Of a DNA stretch of 39,810 nucleotides, positions 25,222-35,525 are shown one piece after another. The translations under genes were made by a program, and so were the position numbers. Source of the stretch: Heliobacteriaceae bacterium (GTDB lineage Bacteria > Bacillota > Desulfitobacteriia > Heliobacteriales > Heliobacteriaceae). How positions within the stretch are numbered: the stretch's first letter is position 1; every line of letters begins with the position of its first letter. The stretch covers positions 1 through 39,810 of the forward strand of contig JAQWAU010000015.1 of the NCBI GenBank assembly GCA_028707535.1, read 5' to 3'. The notes under the pieces were generated by a model. The model was given only the letters and a program-made list of their open reading frames with translations, searched no databases and had not been told where the DNA came from.

Positions 25222-26597
25222 TGAATTTGGTTTCCGGATTGGTGATTGCCGGTACCCACAGCGGTGTGGGGAAGACCACCATTACGATGGGGCTGCTCGC
25301 GGCCCTGTGCCGGCGGGGAATGGTGGTCCAAAGTTATAAAGCGGGACCGGATTATATTGACCCGGCTTTTCACCGGCTGATTACCGGGCGGCCTTGTAGT
25401 AACCTGGATACCTGGCTGATGGACCAGGAAACAGTGCGCCGGTTATACCGCCGGGCCGGTTGCGGCGCCGGATTCGGGGTTGTTGAAGGAGTAATGGGTC
25501 TTTTTGATACCAAGCCCGGGTTCGGGCCTGGCGGGCCGGGAAGCACTGCCGATCTGGCCCTTAAGTTAGGCTTGCCGGTAGTGTTGGTGGTGGATGCCCG
25601 CGCGGCTGCCCAAAGCGTGGCCGCCATGGTACACGGTTTTGCTACGCTCGATCCGGCCTTACGGATCGCGGGGGTAATCGTTAACCGGACCGGTTCGGGC
25701 CTGCATGCCCGGATGGTAAAACAGGCAGTCGAAAAGTCCTGTCGGTTGCCGGTTTTTGGTTGCTTGCCGGCAGATGTGGTAGCGTCTTTACCGGAGCGTC
25801 ACTTAGGGCTGGTCGGGCCTGAGGCGGAACATTCCCGTTGGCAGGCATATTTTCAGCTGTTGGCAGAGGTTTGCGAAGCTTGCGTGGATCTTGACCAGGT
25901 ATTGGCTGCCGGTCGGCCGGCCGGGAATTTTCCTGTGATTGGGGCTGTACTCCCTGCCGGGCAAGGGCAAAAAAAGGTGCGGGTGGCGATTGCCCGGGAC
26001 CAGGCCTTTAGCTTTTATTATACGGATGCCTTGCGGGATTTAACGGAAAGAGGTGTGGAATGGGTACCTTTCAGCCCGGTGGCCGGTGAGGGGTTGCCGG
26101 CCGGGATCACCGGTGTATATCTTGGCGGGGGGTATCCCGAACTTTATTTGGAACAGTTGGCCGGTAACGGGCGGTTTTTGGCGGATTTGCGGCATGCCGA
26201 GCGCCATCGGATTCCGATCTTTGCCGAAGGTGGCGGTTATATGGTCTTATGCCGGACGATGCAAAGGGAAACCGGACCCGAATACACCTTGGCCGGGTTG
26301 GTGCCTGCTTGGTGCCGGATGACGGATCGCCTGCAAGGGTTGGGTTATTTGACCATGCGGGTAGCCGGGGATACCTTGCTGGGCTCCCCGGGGGATTTAC
26401 TGCGGGGCCACAAATTTCATTATTCCAAGGTGACTTTTCCCGCGGCTACCCGGTCCCAGGAGGCGTTCCTGTTGGCAGGGGAAGATTGCGCGGAAGGGTA
26501 CAGCCATTACCGGCTGACAGCATCTTATGTTCATATGCATTTTTCGGCCTTTCCGGCCGTGATGGATCATTTGATCGCCCAATGTGGGTGTGGATGA
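25221..26597 (+). CDS. cbiA: Cobyrinate a,c-diamide synthase lacking the glutaminase cysteine
   Basis: 458 aa. N-terminal ATPase (AGTHSGVGKTT, YKAGPDYIDPAFH, EGVMGLFD) and C-terminal class I amidotransferase-like domain. CbiA/CobB amidates the a and c carboxylates of the corrin ring. Oddity: the nucleophile cysteine of the motif AE-C-GG is glycine here (FAEGGGYM, G337). The C-terminal histidines of ASYVHMHF (H438, H440) are retained. The ATPase half looks complete. ATG 25221 overlaps the cbiB stop and follows GGGGAAG. The frame is open upstream to 24969 inside cbiB, without start signals. Confidence 0.9.
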   Translation: MNLVSGLVIAGTHSGVGKTTITMGLLAALCRRGMVVQSYKAGPDYIDPAFHRLITGRPCSNLDTWLMDQETVRRLYRRAGCGAGFGVVEGVMGLFDTKPGFGPGGPGSTADLALKLGLPVVLVVDARAAAQSVAAMVHGFATLDPALRIAGVIVNRTGSGLHARMVKQAVEKSCRLPVFGCLPADVVASLPERHLGLVGPEAEHSRWQAYFQLLAEVCEACVDLDQVLAAGRPAGNFPVIGAVLPAGQGQKKVRVAIARDQAFSFYYTDALRDLTERGVEWVPFSPVAGEGLPAGITGVYLGGGYPELYLEQLAGNGRFLADLRHAERHRIPIFAEGGGYMVLCRTMQRETGPEYTLAGLVPAWCRMTDRLQGLGYLTMRVAGDTLLGSPGDLLRGHKFHYSKVTFPAATRSQEAFLLAGEDCAEGYSHYRLTASYVHMHFSAFPAVMDHLIAQCGCG

Positions 26598-26621
26598 GTT
26601 TTGTTAAGGAGGGTTTCCCTA

Positions 26622-27689
26622 ATGTCGCTGGAAATGTTGATTCAAAAAATCAAGCCTTTAAACCAAGTGGCGATGACCGAGGCGCAAAGGCACTTAGATG
26701 ACCTAACGAAGCCACCGGGCAGTTTGGGCGTGCTTGAAACTATCGGGAAACACCTAGCCGGAATCTACGGGGCAATTCCTTCGGCGACGCCAAAAAAAAC
26801 CATTGTATTGATGGCTGGGGATCATGGGGTAGTGGCGGAAGGGGTAAGTGCTTTTCCGTCTGAGGTGACCTTGCAGATGGTAGCTAACTTTGCCAACGGG
26901 GGAGCCGGGATCAATGTGCTGGCCCGTCACGCTGGAGTGGAACTGGTCTGTGTTGATGTGGGCATTGCCGGTAACCCCCCCGATTTACCTAATTTGCGGC
27001 GGTGTAAGGTGGCCTATGGGACTAAAAACATGGCCCGGGGGCCGGCAATGACCCAGGAACAGGCGGTACGGGCAATTTTGACTGGTGCCGATTTGGTGGG
27101 TGAATTGGCGGCTGCCGGTACCGGTATTGTCGGTACCGGCGAAATGGGCATCGGCAATACTACGTCATCAGCGGCCTTAATTGCCGTTTTCAGCGGGATG
27201 CCGCCGGCCGATGTAGTCGGGCGGGGTACGGGGTTAAATGACCGGCAGTTAGAACGGAAAATCCGGGTTGTGGAACAAGCGATAGCGGTAAACCGGCCCC
27301 GGCGAGAGGATCCCTTGGATGCCCTGGCGAAATTGGGGGGTCTGGAGATTGCTGGCTTAACCGGGGTAATTCTTGGGGCGGCGGCCAACCGGATGCCGGT
27401 GGTGATTGACGGGTTTATTTCCGGGGCGGCGGCTGTAGTCGCCGGCGAAATCTGCCCGTTGGCCAAAGAGTATATGTTGGGGTCCCATTTGTCGGAGGAA
27501 CCGGGACATAAGATCATGCTCGAGTATTTGGGACTGGAACCGATACTGATGATGCGGTTCCGGTTAGGTGAAGGGACCGGGGCGGCCTTAGGGATGTTTG
27601 TGGTTGATGCGGCGGTAAAAATCATGAACGAAATGGCTACTTTTTCCCAAGCCGGGGTTGCCGGCAAGGTGTCGGGCAGTGACGGTTAA
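26622..27689 (+). CDS. cobT: Nicotinate-nucleotide--dimethylbenzimidazole phosphoribosyltransferase
   Basis: 355 aa. Typical CobT features: LDDLTKPPGSLG near the N-terminus, MAGDHGVVAEGVSAFP, GEMGIGNTTSSAAL, and the catalytic glutamate region RLGEGTGAALG near residue 317. CobT transfers phosphoribose from nicotinate mononucleotide to the lower-ligand base to give alpha-ribazole phosphate. ATG 26622 sits eight bases after AAGGAGGG. No lower-ligand (bza) biosynthesis gene is visible. Confidence 0.96.
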   Translation: MSLEMLIQKIKPLNQVAMTEAQRHLDDLTKPPGSLGVLETIGKHLAGIYGAIPSATPKKTIVLMAGDHGVVAEGVSAFPSEVTLQMVANFANGGAGINVLARHAGVELVCVDVGIAGNPPDLPNLRRCKVAYGTKNMARGPAMTQEQAVRAILTGADLVGELAAAGTGIVGTGEMGIGNTTSSAALIAVFSGMPPADVVGRGTGLNDRQLERKIRVVEQAIAVNRPRREDPLDALAKLGGLEIAGLTGVILGAAANRMPVVIDGFISGAAAVVAGEICPLAKEYMLGSHLSEEPGHKIMLEYLGLEPILMMRFRLGEGTGAALGMFVVDAAVKIMNEMATFSQAGVAGKVSGSDG

Positions 27690-28521
27690 ACCAAACTGCC
27701 GGCTTGCCTGTGGGTGGTTGCGCTTTCGCTTGGCTTTAACGTTTTTTACCCGGTTACCTGCCGGTTCGCCCGCAGACGGCACCGAGGAGGATTTTGGCCG
27801 TTCTTTTGTTTATTTGCCCTTGGTTGGCTTGGTTGTCGGGAGTTTGCTGGCCCTGATTGCCGGGGGGCTGGCTTGTTTTTTCCCCCCGGTTGTTTTAGCG
27901 CCTTTGGTCTTGGCCTTAGCGGTCTATTTAACCGGCGGGATCCATTTCGACGGTTTTATGGATACTTTTGACGGGATTTTTTCCGGCCGGAATCCGGAAC
28001 GGATGCTGGAAATTATGCGGGATTCCCGGGTAGGGGCCCATGCCGTTACCGCGGTGATTATCCTTGTCCTGGTAAAAACGGGAGCGGTTTACGCTTTGGC
28101 CGGTCCGCCATCGCCGGGATTACCCGGTGTTGGTGAGTGGGACTTGTGGTCGGGGTTTTTCGGCCACCATCTTCCGCCATTGTATATAACCCTGGTTTTG
28201 ACTCCGGTAGCCGGCCGTTGGGCGATTATGCTGGCTGCCGGTTGGTTTCCCTATGCCCGGGCGGCGGGGATGGCCAGTGTTTTTCACCGTTATCTGGAGC
28301 CCCGGGTTCTTTGGCGGGGCTCCTTGATAACCGGGGCAATTTTTGCGGTTCTTGCCGGGACCGGCGGACTGGTGGTATTGGGCGCGACGGCCGGGCTTGT
28401 TTACCGGTGGGGGACCTATTTGTGCGGCCGGCTCGGCGGTTTAACCGGGGATACATATGGGGCTACCTGTGAGTTGGTAGAGGTATTCTGCTTACTGGTT
28501 GCTGTGGCGTTTTTCGGTTAA
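27679..28521 (+). CDS. cobS: Adenosylcobinamide-GDP ribazoletransferase (cobalamin synthase)
   Basis: 280 aa, six to seven hydrophobic helices. The conserved cytoplasmic loop with metal-binding acidic residues is present (GGIHFDGFMDTFDGIF, then GRNPERMLEIMRDSRVG). CobS joins adenosylcobinamide-GDP with alpha-ribazole or its phosphate in the membrane. GTG 27679 overlaps cobT and follows AAGGTG; the frame can be extended to TTG 27658. Confidence 0.93.
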   Translation: MTVKPNCRLACGWLRFRLALTFFTRLPAGSPADGTEEDFGRSFVYLPLVGLVVGSLLALIAGGLACFFPPVVLAPLVLALAVYLTGGIHFDGFMDTFDGIFSGRNPERMLEIMRDSRVGAHAVTAVIILVLVKTGAVYALAGPPSPGLPGVGEWDLWSGFFGHHLPPLYITLVLTPVAGRWAIMLAAGWFPYARAAGMASVFHRYLEPRVLWRGSLITGAIFAVLAGTGGLVVLGATAGLVYRWGTYLCGRLGGLTGDTYGATCELVEVFCLLVAVAFFG

Positions 28522-28600
28522 AGGCTTTTCCGGGAAGGAAAAGTTCCGTTCGATCTTGAAAATTAAGATGATGAGAAAAAATGGGGAAGGACAGGCGGTT

Positions 28601-29722
28601 ATGGGAACAGGTTTTCCCGGGCGTTCCTACGGCCATGGTGGTGACGTTTGGTCGGTGGCGGGGGCTACAACAGGCCGGACCACTGCGGATCTCTTGGATT
28701 TGAGTGCCAATATTAATTTTCTGGGGTTATCCCCGGTGGTACAACAGGCCATAGTGGCGGCGGTGGACCAAATCGTGCACTACCCGGACCACCGGTGCCG
28801 GCAGCTCCTGGCGGCTTTAGCCGGGCATCTGCAGGTTATGCCGGAGGCGATTTGTGCCGGCAATGGGGCGGTGGATCTGCTGGACCATTGGCTTCAGGTG
28901 GTGCGGGCGGAAAAAGTATTGATTTGCGAACCGGCTTTTGGGCAGTATCACCGGGCGGTTGGGGCCCAAGGCGGCCGGGTGGTCCGGTTGGCTTTGCCCG
29001 AAAGTCGCGATTTTCGCTTGGAGATTGCCCTTTGGCGGGAAGCCTTGGTGAATAGTGGTTGTGATACGGCCATTATGTGTTCCCCTCACAACCCTGCCGG
29101 GTGGACCTGGACTAAAGCGGAACGGAATGCCGTTTTGGCGGTGGCCGGCGCTAACCACGTTAATTTACTGGTGGATGAGTCCTTTTTGGATTTTGTACCG
29201 GATGGCCGCCGGCAAAGCTGCTGTCTGGAGGCGGCAGAGCAAGCGCAGGTGGCTGTACTTTATTCTTTGACCAAATTCTTCGCCTTCCCCGGGATTCGCT
29301 TAGGGGCTTTGATTACGCATCCTACCGTGATCCGGTGCATAAATGAAAAACGGGACCCCTGGTCGGTTAACCACCTGGCGCAAGTAGCCGGGGTGGCAGC
29401 TCTGGCAGATGTTGGTTATCAGGAACAGACCCGGAAGCAAACGGCGCCGGAACGGGATTACTTATGTACGCGGTTACAGGATATCGGTATGCGGCCTTTG
29501 CCGGCAACGGCAAATTTTGTGCTGGTCAATGTCCAGAATTCAACGTTGAATGCCACGGAATGGACGCAGCGGCTGTTGGGAAAAGGCATTTTAGTGCGAA
29601 ATTGCAACACCTTTGCTCTTCTGGGTGAGCGTTACTTGCGACTGGCTGTCCGGGAATCCCGGGCTACCGACCGGTTGGTTACGGCGATGCAGGCGATTTT
29701 AGATGAGGAGGGAAAGCGTTGA
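28601..29722 (+). CDS. cobD: Threonine-phosphate decarboxylase-like aminotransferase
   Basis: 373 aa. Starts with the family-typical YGHGGDVW and LDLSANIN, and has the fold-type I PLP site with the lysine in LYSLTKFFAFPGIRLG and SPHNPAGW upstream. CobD decarboxylates L-threonine O-3-phosphate to aminopropanol phosphate, the arm used by CbiB. It resembles histidinol-phosphate aminotransferase, but the operon context fits CobD. ATG 28601 follows GGGGAAGG; ATG 28568 or 28571 in the same frame lacks a ribosome binding site. There is a 79-bp gap after cobS. Confidence 0.9.
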   Translation: MGTGFPGRSYGHGGDVWSVAGATTGRTTADLLDLSANINFLGLSPVVQQAIVAAVDQIVHYPDHRCRQLLAALAGHLQVMPEAICAGNGAVDLLDHWLQVVRAEKVLICEPAFGQYHRAVGAQGGRVVRLALPESRDFRLEIALWREALVNSGCDTAIMCSPHNPAGWTWTKAERNAVLAVAGANHVNLLVDESFLDFVPDGRRQSCCLEAAEQAQVAVLYSLTKFFAFPGIRLGALITHPTVIRCINEKRDPWSVNHLAQVAGVAALADVGYQEQTRKQTAPERDYLCTRLQDIGMRPLPATANFVLVNVQNSTLNATEWTQRLLGKGILVRNCNTFALLGERYLRLAVRESRATDRLVTAMQAILDEEGKR

Positions 29723-30345
29723 CCCGTGTTTTTTTGATTCGGCACGGTGAAACGGAGTGGAACCAGACAGGACGGTATCAAGGGCATAGTGATGTGGCGT
29801 TGAGCGAGAAGGGCCGGAACCAGGCGGAAAGGCTGGCCTGGCGGTTAAAAGATGGGCAAATTGACCGGATCTACGCCAGCGACTTGGAGCGGGCGGTAGA
29901 AACGGCCGGAGCCTTGGCGGCAAGGTTGAACAAACCGGTGATCAGGGAAGCCCGTTTTCGGGAATGTAATTTTGGCGCCTGGGAAGGGCTGACTTTTGCC
30001 GAGATTGCCGCTGCCTATCCCCGGGAAATTCAGGTTTGGCGGCAAACCCCCGGGCGGTTAAACTTACCGGATGGCGAAAGTTTTGCTCTTGTCCAAAAAC
30101 GGGCTTACCAGGCCTTACAGGAAGTGGTGGCCAAGCATCCCGGGGCAGGGGTGGCGGTTTTTGCGCACGGTGGCACGATCCGGACTTTGCTTTGCTCAAT
30201 TTTGGGCCTGGAATTAGACCGGGCCTGGCAGTTGCGGCAGGATAACACCGCGCTCAACATTGTTACTTTTCACGACGGCCTGGCGATTGTCGAAAGACTG
30301 AACGACACGGCCCATTTGCTTCCGGGGGCTTTTCCCCAGGGGTAA
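29719..30345 (+). CDS. cobC: Alpha-ribazole phosphatase-like histidine phosphatase
   Basis: 208 aa of the phosphoglycerate-mutase-like superfamily: catalytic histidine in LIRHGETEWN, ASDLERAVETA, and the second histidine in VFAHGGTIRTLL. As the last gene of a cobalamin operon the best assignment is alpha-ribazole-5'-phosphate phosphatase; other small-phosphate phosphatases look alike. TTG 29719 overlaps the cobD stop (TTGA) and sits eight bases after AGGAGGG. Confidence 0.88.
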   Translation: MTRVFLIRHGETEWNQTGRYQGHSDVALSEKGRNQAERLAWRLKDGQIDRIYASDLERAVETAGALAARLNKPVIREARFRECNFGAWEGLTFAEIAAAYPREIQVWRQTPGRLNLPDGESFALVQKRAYQALQEVVAKHPGAGVAVFAHGGTIRTLLCSILGLELDRAWQLRQDNTALNIVTFHDGLAIVERLNDTAHLLPGAFPQG

Positions 30346-30394
30346 ATCCGGGTACAATAGATAATGACTTGGTTTTATCGGGAGGGGAATTTTC

Positions 30395-30689
30395 GTGCCA
30401 CCTGGCTATTCGCCTAATTTTTGGCAAAGACTGCGGATTTTGTTTAACTTGCCCCGCTCTACCCGGTTGATCTATAGTTTACTCAAGGATTCCCGGGTAC
30501 CCGGGCTGAACAAAGTCTTGCTTTTGGGCCTGGGCACTGCCTATTTTTTGATGCCGGTGGATGTAGTACCTGATTTTCTTCCATTTTTCGGGCAGTTTGA
30601 CGACCTTACCGTGATGCTGTTTTTAGTAGACCGTTTTGTTGCTTCGGCGCCGGGCCATGTTGTCCAGGAACATTTGCATACAATCCGCT

Positions 30690-30691
<2 letters not shown>
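30395..30691 (+). CDS. DUF1232 (YkvA-like) small membrane protein
   Basis: 98 aa. The family core LLGLGTAYFLMPVDVVPDFLPFFGQFDDL, with the invariant Y-x-x-x-P-x-D-x-x-P-D pattern, occupies the centre, flanked by short helices. Function is not established. GTG 30395 follows GGGAGGGG. A TACAAT lies at 30353-30358 but no good -35 was seen. A terminator follows immediately. Confidence 0.85.
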
Positions 30692-32209
<1,518 letters not shown>

Positions 32210-32244
32210 GGGGTTTCCTTCGCTTTCAGCCAGTAAATTTAAGC

Positions 32245-32269
32245 AGGATTTGTAAAATTTGCGTCGAAA
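32245..32269 (+). promoter_or_regulatory. SigH-like promoter with an overlapping Spo0A-box-like site
   Basis: AGGATTT (32245-32251), 11 bp, GTCGAAA (32263-32269) matches the SigH pattern AGGAWWT ... GAAT with one mismatch in the -10. The same GTCGAA resembles the Spo0A box TGTCGAA at six of seven bases. Suggests control at the onset of sporulation. Confidence 0.4.
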
Positions 32270-32287
32270 GGTTCCTTGAAATATAAT
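32259..32287 (+). promoter_or_regulatory. Sigma-A promoter candidate for the ParM-like operon
   Basis: TTGCGT (32259-32264), 17 bp, TATAAT (32282-32287), ending 31 bp before the ATG. It overlaps the SigH-like element. Confidence 0.6.
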
Positions 32288-32318
32288 GTTTTTGGCAGGC
32301 GGAGGCGAAGGGAACGTT

Positions 32319-33434
32319 ATGAGTACAGTGGCCAACGCAATCCTCCAATTACCTGGTTTGGATGTCAGGCAAAATCAAGGAAATGCTGTTCTTGCCGTTG
32401 GCCTTGACATTGGCTTTGGCTATGTTAAGGTTGTGGCCAGTAACGGCCGGTGGGCTTTATTTCCGAGTATTGTGGAGGAAGGCCGGGAATTACAATTGTG
32501 GTCCGGGTTTGGTAACACAGATTTGTTGGACAACCTGATTGTGGAGTTGGATGGACGTCGTTATTTTGTCGGTTCCCTGGCCCTCCGGGAAACGGACGCG
32601 GAACTTGATGTCGACCCGAATAAGATTTTCAACATTGATTTTGATATTCTCGTTTATACTGCTTTACATTTGGTGAGTGAACAGGCGGATCAGGCGGTTA
32701 ATGTTTTCCTGGGGTTGCCGGTAAATTTTTACCGGACCCAGAAAGCCCGGTTTGAAGAAAAACTTAAGGCTCGCCAAGCATCCTGTTTTGTTAAAATTGC
32801 GGGCAGTGATGTCCGGTTGGTCAAAATCCGTAAGTATCAGATTTTTCCCCAAGCCGGTGGGGCTTTGTTTAATCAAATCCTTGATTTTCGTTCGGAAGTC
32901 AAGTCGCCCCGCTTGGCCAGGGGTAAAATTGGCGTGATTGATAGCGGTACCAAGACTACCGATTGTATCTTTATGGATGATTTGAAGTTTGTCGATCAAC
33001 GGAGTTTTTCCATTAATGACGGTGGCACTCACAAGATATTAATCGAAATCCGGGAATTTTTGATGAAGAACTTTGACAACTATTACCCCCGGCTGGCGGA
33101 AGTCGATCTGATGTTACGGGAACGCCGGGTGGAAATTAGGGGCAAGGTTTATGATTTGTCCCCGGTCATTAATCCGGCAGCCATTCGGGTGGCCCGCAAA
33201 ATCCTCCGGGAGGTATATGCTAAATGGCCTAACCGGATGGAAATCCGGGCGATCATTTTGGCCGGGGGTGGGGGTTTGGCGATGGAAGCGTTTTTTAAAG
33301 AGGCATTTCCGAATTTGTTGGTGGCCTGTGAAGATCTGAAACCGGAACCGCCGGCTAATGACTGGCGCCCGGCCCAATTTGCTAATGCCTTGGGGTTTCT
33401 CAAGCTGGCTTGTATGCGGTATGGTGATGCCTGA
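32319..33434 (+). CDS. ParM/StbA-family actin-like ATPase
   Basis: 371 aa. Actin-fold nucleotide motifs are in place: phosphate 1 VGLDIGFGYVKVV (D30), phosphate 2 GVIDSGTKTTDCIF, and the adenosine motif IILAGGGGLAMEAF. No membrane helix. This family forms dynamic filaments that segregate plasmids; a chromosomal copy between guaB and the RNase J gene is unusual. The first 22 residues precede the actin fold and look like a short flexible extension. ATG 32319 is preceded by GGAGG and GAAGGG. The stop overlaps the next small gene by one base (TGATG). Confidence 0.88.
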   Translation: MSTVANAILQLPGLDVRQNQGNAVLAVGLDIGFGYVKVVASNGRWALFPSIVEEGRELQLWSGFGNTDLLDNLIVELDGRRYFVGSLALRETDAELDVDPNKIFNIDFDILVYTALHLVSEQADQAVNVFLGLPVNFYRTQKARFEEKLKARQASCFVKIAGSDVRLVKIRKYQIFPQAGGALFNQILDFRSEVKSPRLARGKIGVIDSGTKTTDCIFMDDLKFVDQRSFSINDGGTHKILIEIREFLMKNFDNYYPRLAEVDLMLRERRVEIRGKVYDLSPVINPAAIRVARKILREVYAKWPNRMEIRAIILAGGGGLAMEAFFKEAFPNLLVACEDLKPEPPANDWRPAQFANALGFLKLACMRYGDA

Positions 33435-33772
33435 TGCGGCATTTTCGGATTGAATTCTCCTTAGACGAGCATAATCCTCAGGAGGCCTTATTGATTTGGT
33501 GGTTGGACCAGCTCAAAGATCCGGCAATGTTGATCCGTTGCGTATTGCTTGGCGGTGGAGTGCCGCCATGGCTGACCGGTTGGCTGGGTACCGGTAAGGG
33601 CCGGTCAAGCCAGGCCGGGGCGGATGGGTCAGGGTTACAACCGGATGAGTTGGTTGGTCCGGGTGAATTGCCGGAGGCTGTTTGGCCGGCCTTGGCCGAC
33701 TTGGATTATGAGGAAGATGTTGCGCCTGACCCAGAAATTATTAAGGAAGGTTTGAAAAAAGCATTTGGTTAA
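33434..33772 (+). CDS. Small acidic protein, possible ParR-like partner of the ParM homologue
   Basis: 112 aa. Not firmly recognised. The first 40 residues (FRIEFSLDEHNP, then helix EALLIWWLDQLK, then AMLIRCVLLGG) resemble the strand-helix-helix order of ribbon-helix-helix ParR/CopG adaptors; residues 50-75 are a Gly/Ser/Ala-rich linker and the rest is an acidic tail with a final amphipathic helix (PEIIKEGLKKAFG), similar to the way ParR tails contact ParM filaments. One-base overlap with the actin-like gene means tight coupling. The 3' end overlaps the RNase J gene by 8 bp. Confidence 0.65.
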   Translation: MRHFRIEFSLDEHNPQEALLIWWLDQLKDPAMLIRCVLLGGGVPPWLTGWLGTGKGRSSQAGADGSGLQPDELVGPGELPEAVWPALADLDYEEDVAPDPEIIKEGLKKAFG

Positions 33773-35495
33773 TCCGCAAGGGACAAAAAAGAGTAGTCGC
33801 CCGCGACGGGTGAAGGCGAAACCGTTGGTTAAGCCATCCCGCCGTTCGGTTACGGTAATCCCCTTGGGTGGCGTGACGGAAATTGGCAAAAACATGACCG
33901 TCATCGAATATGGTGACGATATTATCGTTATTGATGCCGGGGTCAAGTTTCCTGGTGAGGAACTGTTGGGCATCGATTTGGTCATTCCGGATATCACCTA
34001 CTTGGTGCAAAATCTGGCGAAGATCCGGGGGATCTTTTTGACCCATGGGCACGAAGATCATATCGGGGGATTGCCTTTTGTTTTACGGCAAATTCAAGTG
34101 CCGGTATATGGCACACGGCTTACCCTGGGCTTGGTCAAAAACAAACTTACCGAACATGGTTTGCTTAAAGATACCCAATTACACGAAATATTACCGGACG
34201 AAACGGTGAGTGCAGGGTGTTTTCACCTGGAATTTTTCCGGGTTAACCATTCGGTCCCGGATGGTATTGGGATTGCCATTCGGACGCCGGCCGGTTTGAT
34301 TGTGCATTCTGGGGATTTTAAACTTGACCAGACCCCTGTTGACGAGAAAGTGTTAGAATTCAGTAAGTTGTCCCGTTATGGTGATGAGGGTGTTCTTTTG
34401 TTTCTTTGTGATTCTACGAATGTGGAACGTCCTGGATTCACCCCGTCGGAAAAAACGGTAGGAGATACTTTTCAGTCGGTTTTTGCCCAGACTAAGAACC
34501 GGATTATTATCGCCACTTTTGCTTCTAACGTTCACCGGATTCAACAAGTGATTAATACGGCGGCGGAATTTAACCGTAAAGTGGCGGTAGTGGGGCGGAG
34601 CATGGTCAATGTGGCCGATGTTTCGCAGCAGCTGGGTTATTTGGTCGTACCGAAAGGGATGTTGATTGAGCCGGAAGAGGTGGACCGTCTGCCGGACGAC
34701 AAGGTGGTAATCATTACCACTGGTTCACAGGGTGAGCCGATGGCGGCTTTGACCCGGATGTCTACGAATAATCACCGGCAGATCGCGATCCGGCCGGGAG
34801 ATACGGTGATCATCTCCGCAACCCCGATCCCCGGTAACGAAAAGCTGGTGGCCCGGACAATTGACAACTTGTTCCGGCTGGGGGCAGATGTTATTTATAA
34901 AGATTTGGCTAATGTTCATGTTTCCGGTCATGCCGCCCAACAAGAAATCAAACTGATGCTTAACCTCCTGCGTCCCCGGTTTGTGTTGCCATTCCATGGA
35001 GAATACCGCCACCAGGCGGCATTTGCCAAGCTGGCGGCCCAAATGGGGATCCCGGAAGCCAATGTGTTTCGTTGCAACATTGGTGACCGGGTGGAAATTA
35101 ACCATGCCCAGGGCCGGGTTGCCGGGCGGGTGGAGGCGGGAGCCGTTATGGTTGATGGGATTGGCATTGGCGATGTGGGTAATATTGTGCTGCGGGACCG
35201 TTACCATTTGGCCCAGGATGGGATCGTGATTGCGGTGGTGACAATTGACAAGGAAAACGGTATAGTGCTTGCCGGTCCCGATTTAGTGTCCCGGGGGTTC
35301 GTTTTTGTTCGGGAAGCTGGTGATTTGTTGGGGGAAGCCAAAGCCCGGGTACGGGAAGCTCTTAACCGGACTTGTTCCGGAAAAACAACCGAATGGTCGG
35401 TTTTGAAAAATGTGATTCGGGAATGCCTAAACGAGTTTTTTTACGAAAAAACGCAAAGACGACCGATTGTTTTGCCGATTATCATGGAGATTTAG
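33765..35495 (+). CDS. rnj: Ribonuclease J
   Basis: 576 aa. An N-terminal basic extension (about 28 residues) is followed by a metallo-beta-lactamase core with THGHEDHIGG (H94, H96, D98, H99), a further SGDFKLD motif, a beta-CASP insert, and LPFHGEYRH near the C-terminal third. RNase J has 5'-3' exonuclease and endonuclease activity in mRNA decay and rRNA maturation. TTG 33765 overlaps the preceding gene; the nearest Shine-Dalgarno-like sequence (AAGGAAGG) is about 12 bases upstream, so translation may rely on coupling. Confidence 0.94.
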   Translation: MVNPQGTKKSSRPRRVKAKPLVKPSRRSVTVIPLGGVTEIGKNMTVIEYGDDIIVIDAGVKFPGEELLGIDLVIPDITYLVQNLAKIRGIFLTHGHEDHIGGLPFVLRQIQVPVYGTRLTLGLVKNKLTEHGLLKDTQLHEILPDETVSAGCFHLEFFRVNHSVPDGIGIAIRTPAGLIVHSGDFKLDQTPVDEKVLEFSKLSRYGDEGVLLFLCDSTNVERPGFTPSEKTVGDTFQSVFAQTKNRIIIATFASNVHRIQQVINTAAEFNRKVAVVGRSMVNVADVSQQLGYLVVPKGMLIEPEEVDRLPDDKVVIITTGSQGEPMAALTRMSTNNHRQIAIRPGDTVIISATPIPGNEKLVARTIDNLFRLGADVIYKDLANVHVSGHAAQQEIKLMLNLLRPRFVLPFHGEYRHQAAFAKLAAQMGIPEANVFRCNIGDRVEINHAQGRVAGRVEAGAVMVDGIGIGDVGNIVLRDRYHLAQDGIVIAVVTIDKENGIVLAGPDLVSRGFVFVREAGDLLGEAKARVREALNRTCSGKTTEWSVLKNVIRECLNEFFYEKTQRRPIVLPIIMEI

Positions 35496-35519
35496 ATGCC
35501 TTTAACGGCATCTTTTTTT
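35494..35519 (+). terminator. Intrinsic terminator after the RNase J gene
   Basis: AGATGCC (35494-35500) pairs with GGCATCT (35507-35513), 6-nt loop, T7 tail. It begins inside the RNase J stop codon region. Confidence 0.88.
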
Positions 35520-35525
35520 GTTACT

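Noticed and set aside
26249-26701. 150-aa plus-strand frame across the end of cbiA and start of cobT
   Set aside because: Overlaps two well-supported genes in another frame and shows no domain.
27014-27667. 217-aa open frame on the minus strand opposite cobT
   Set aside because: Antisense shadow of cobT, with no recognisable motif or ribosome binding site.
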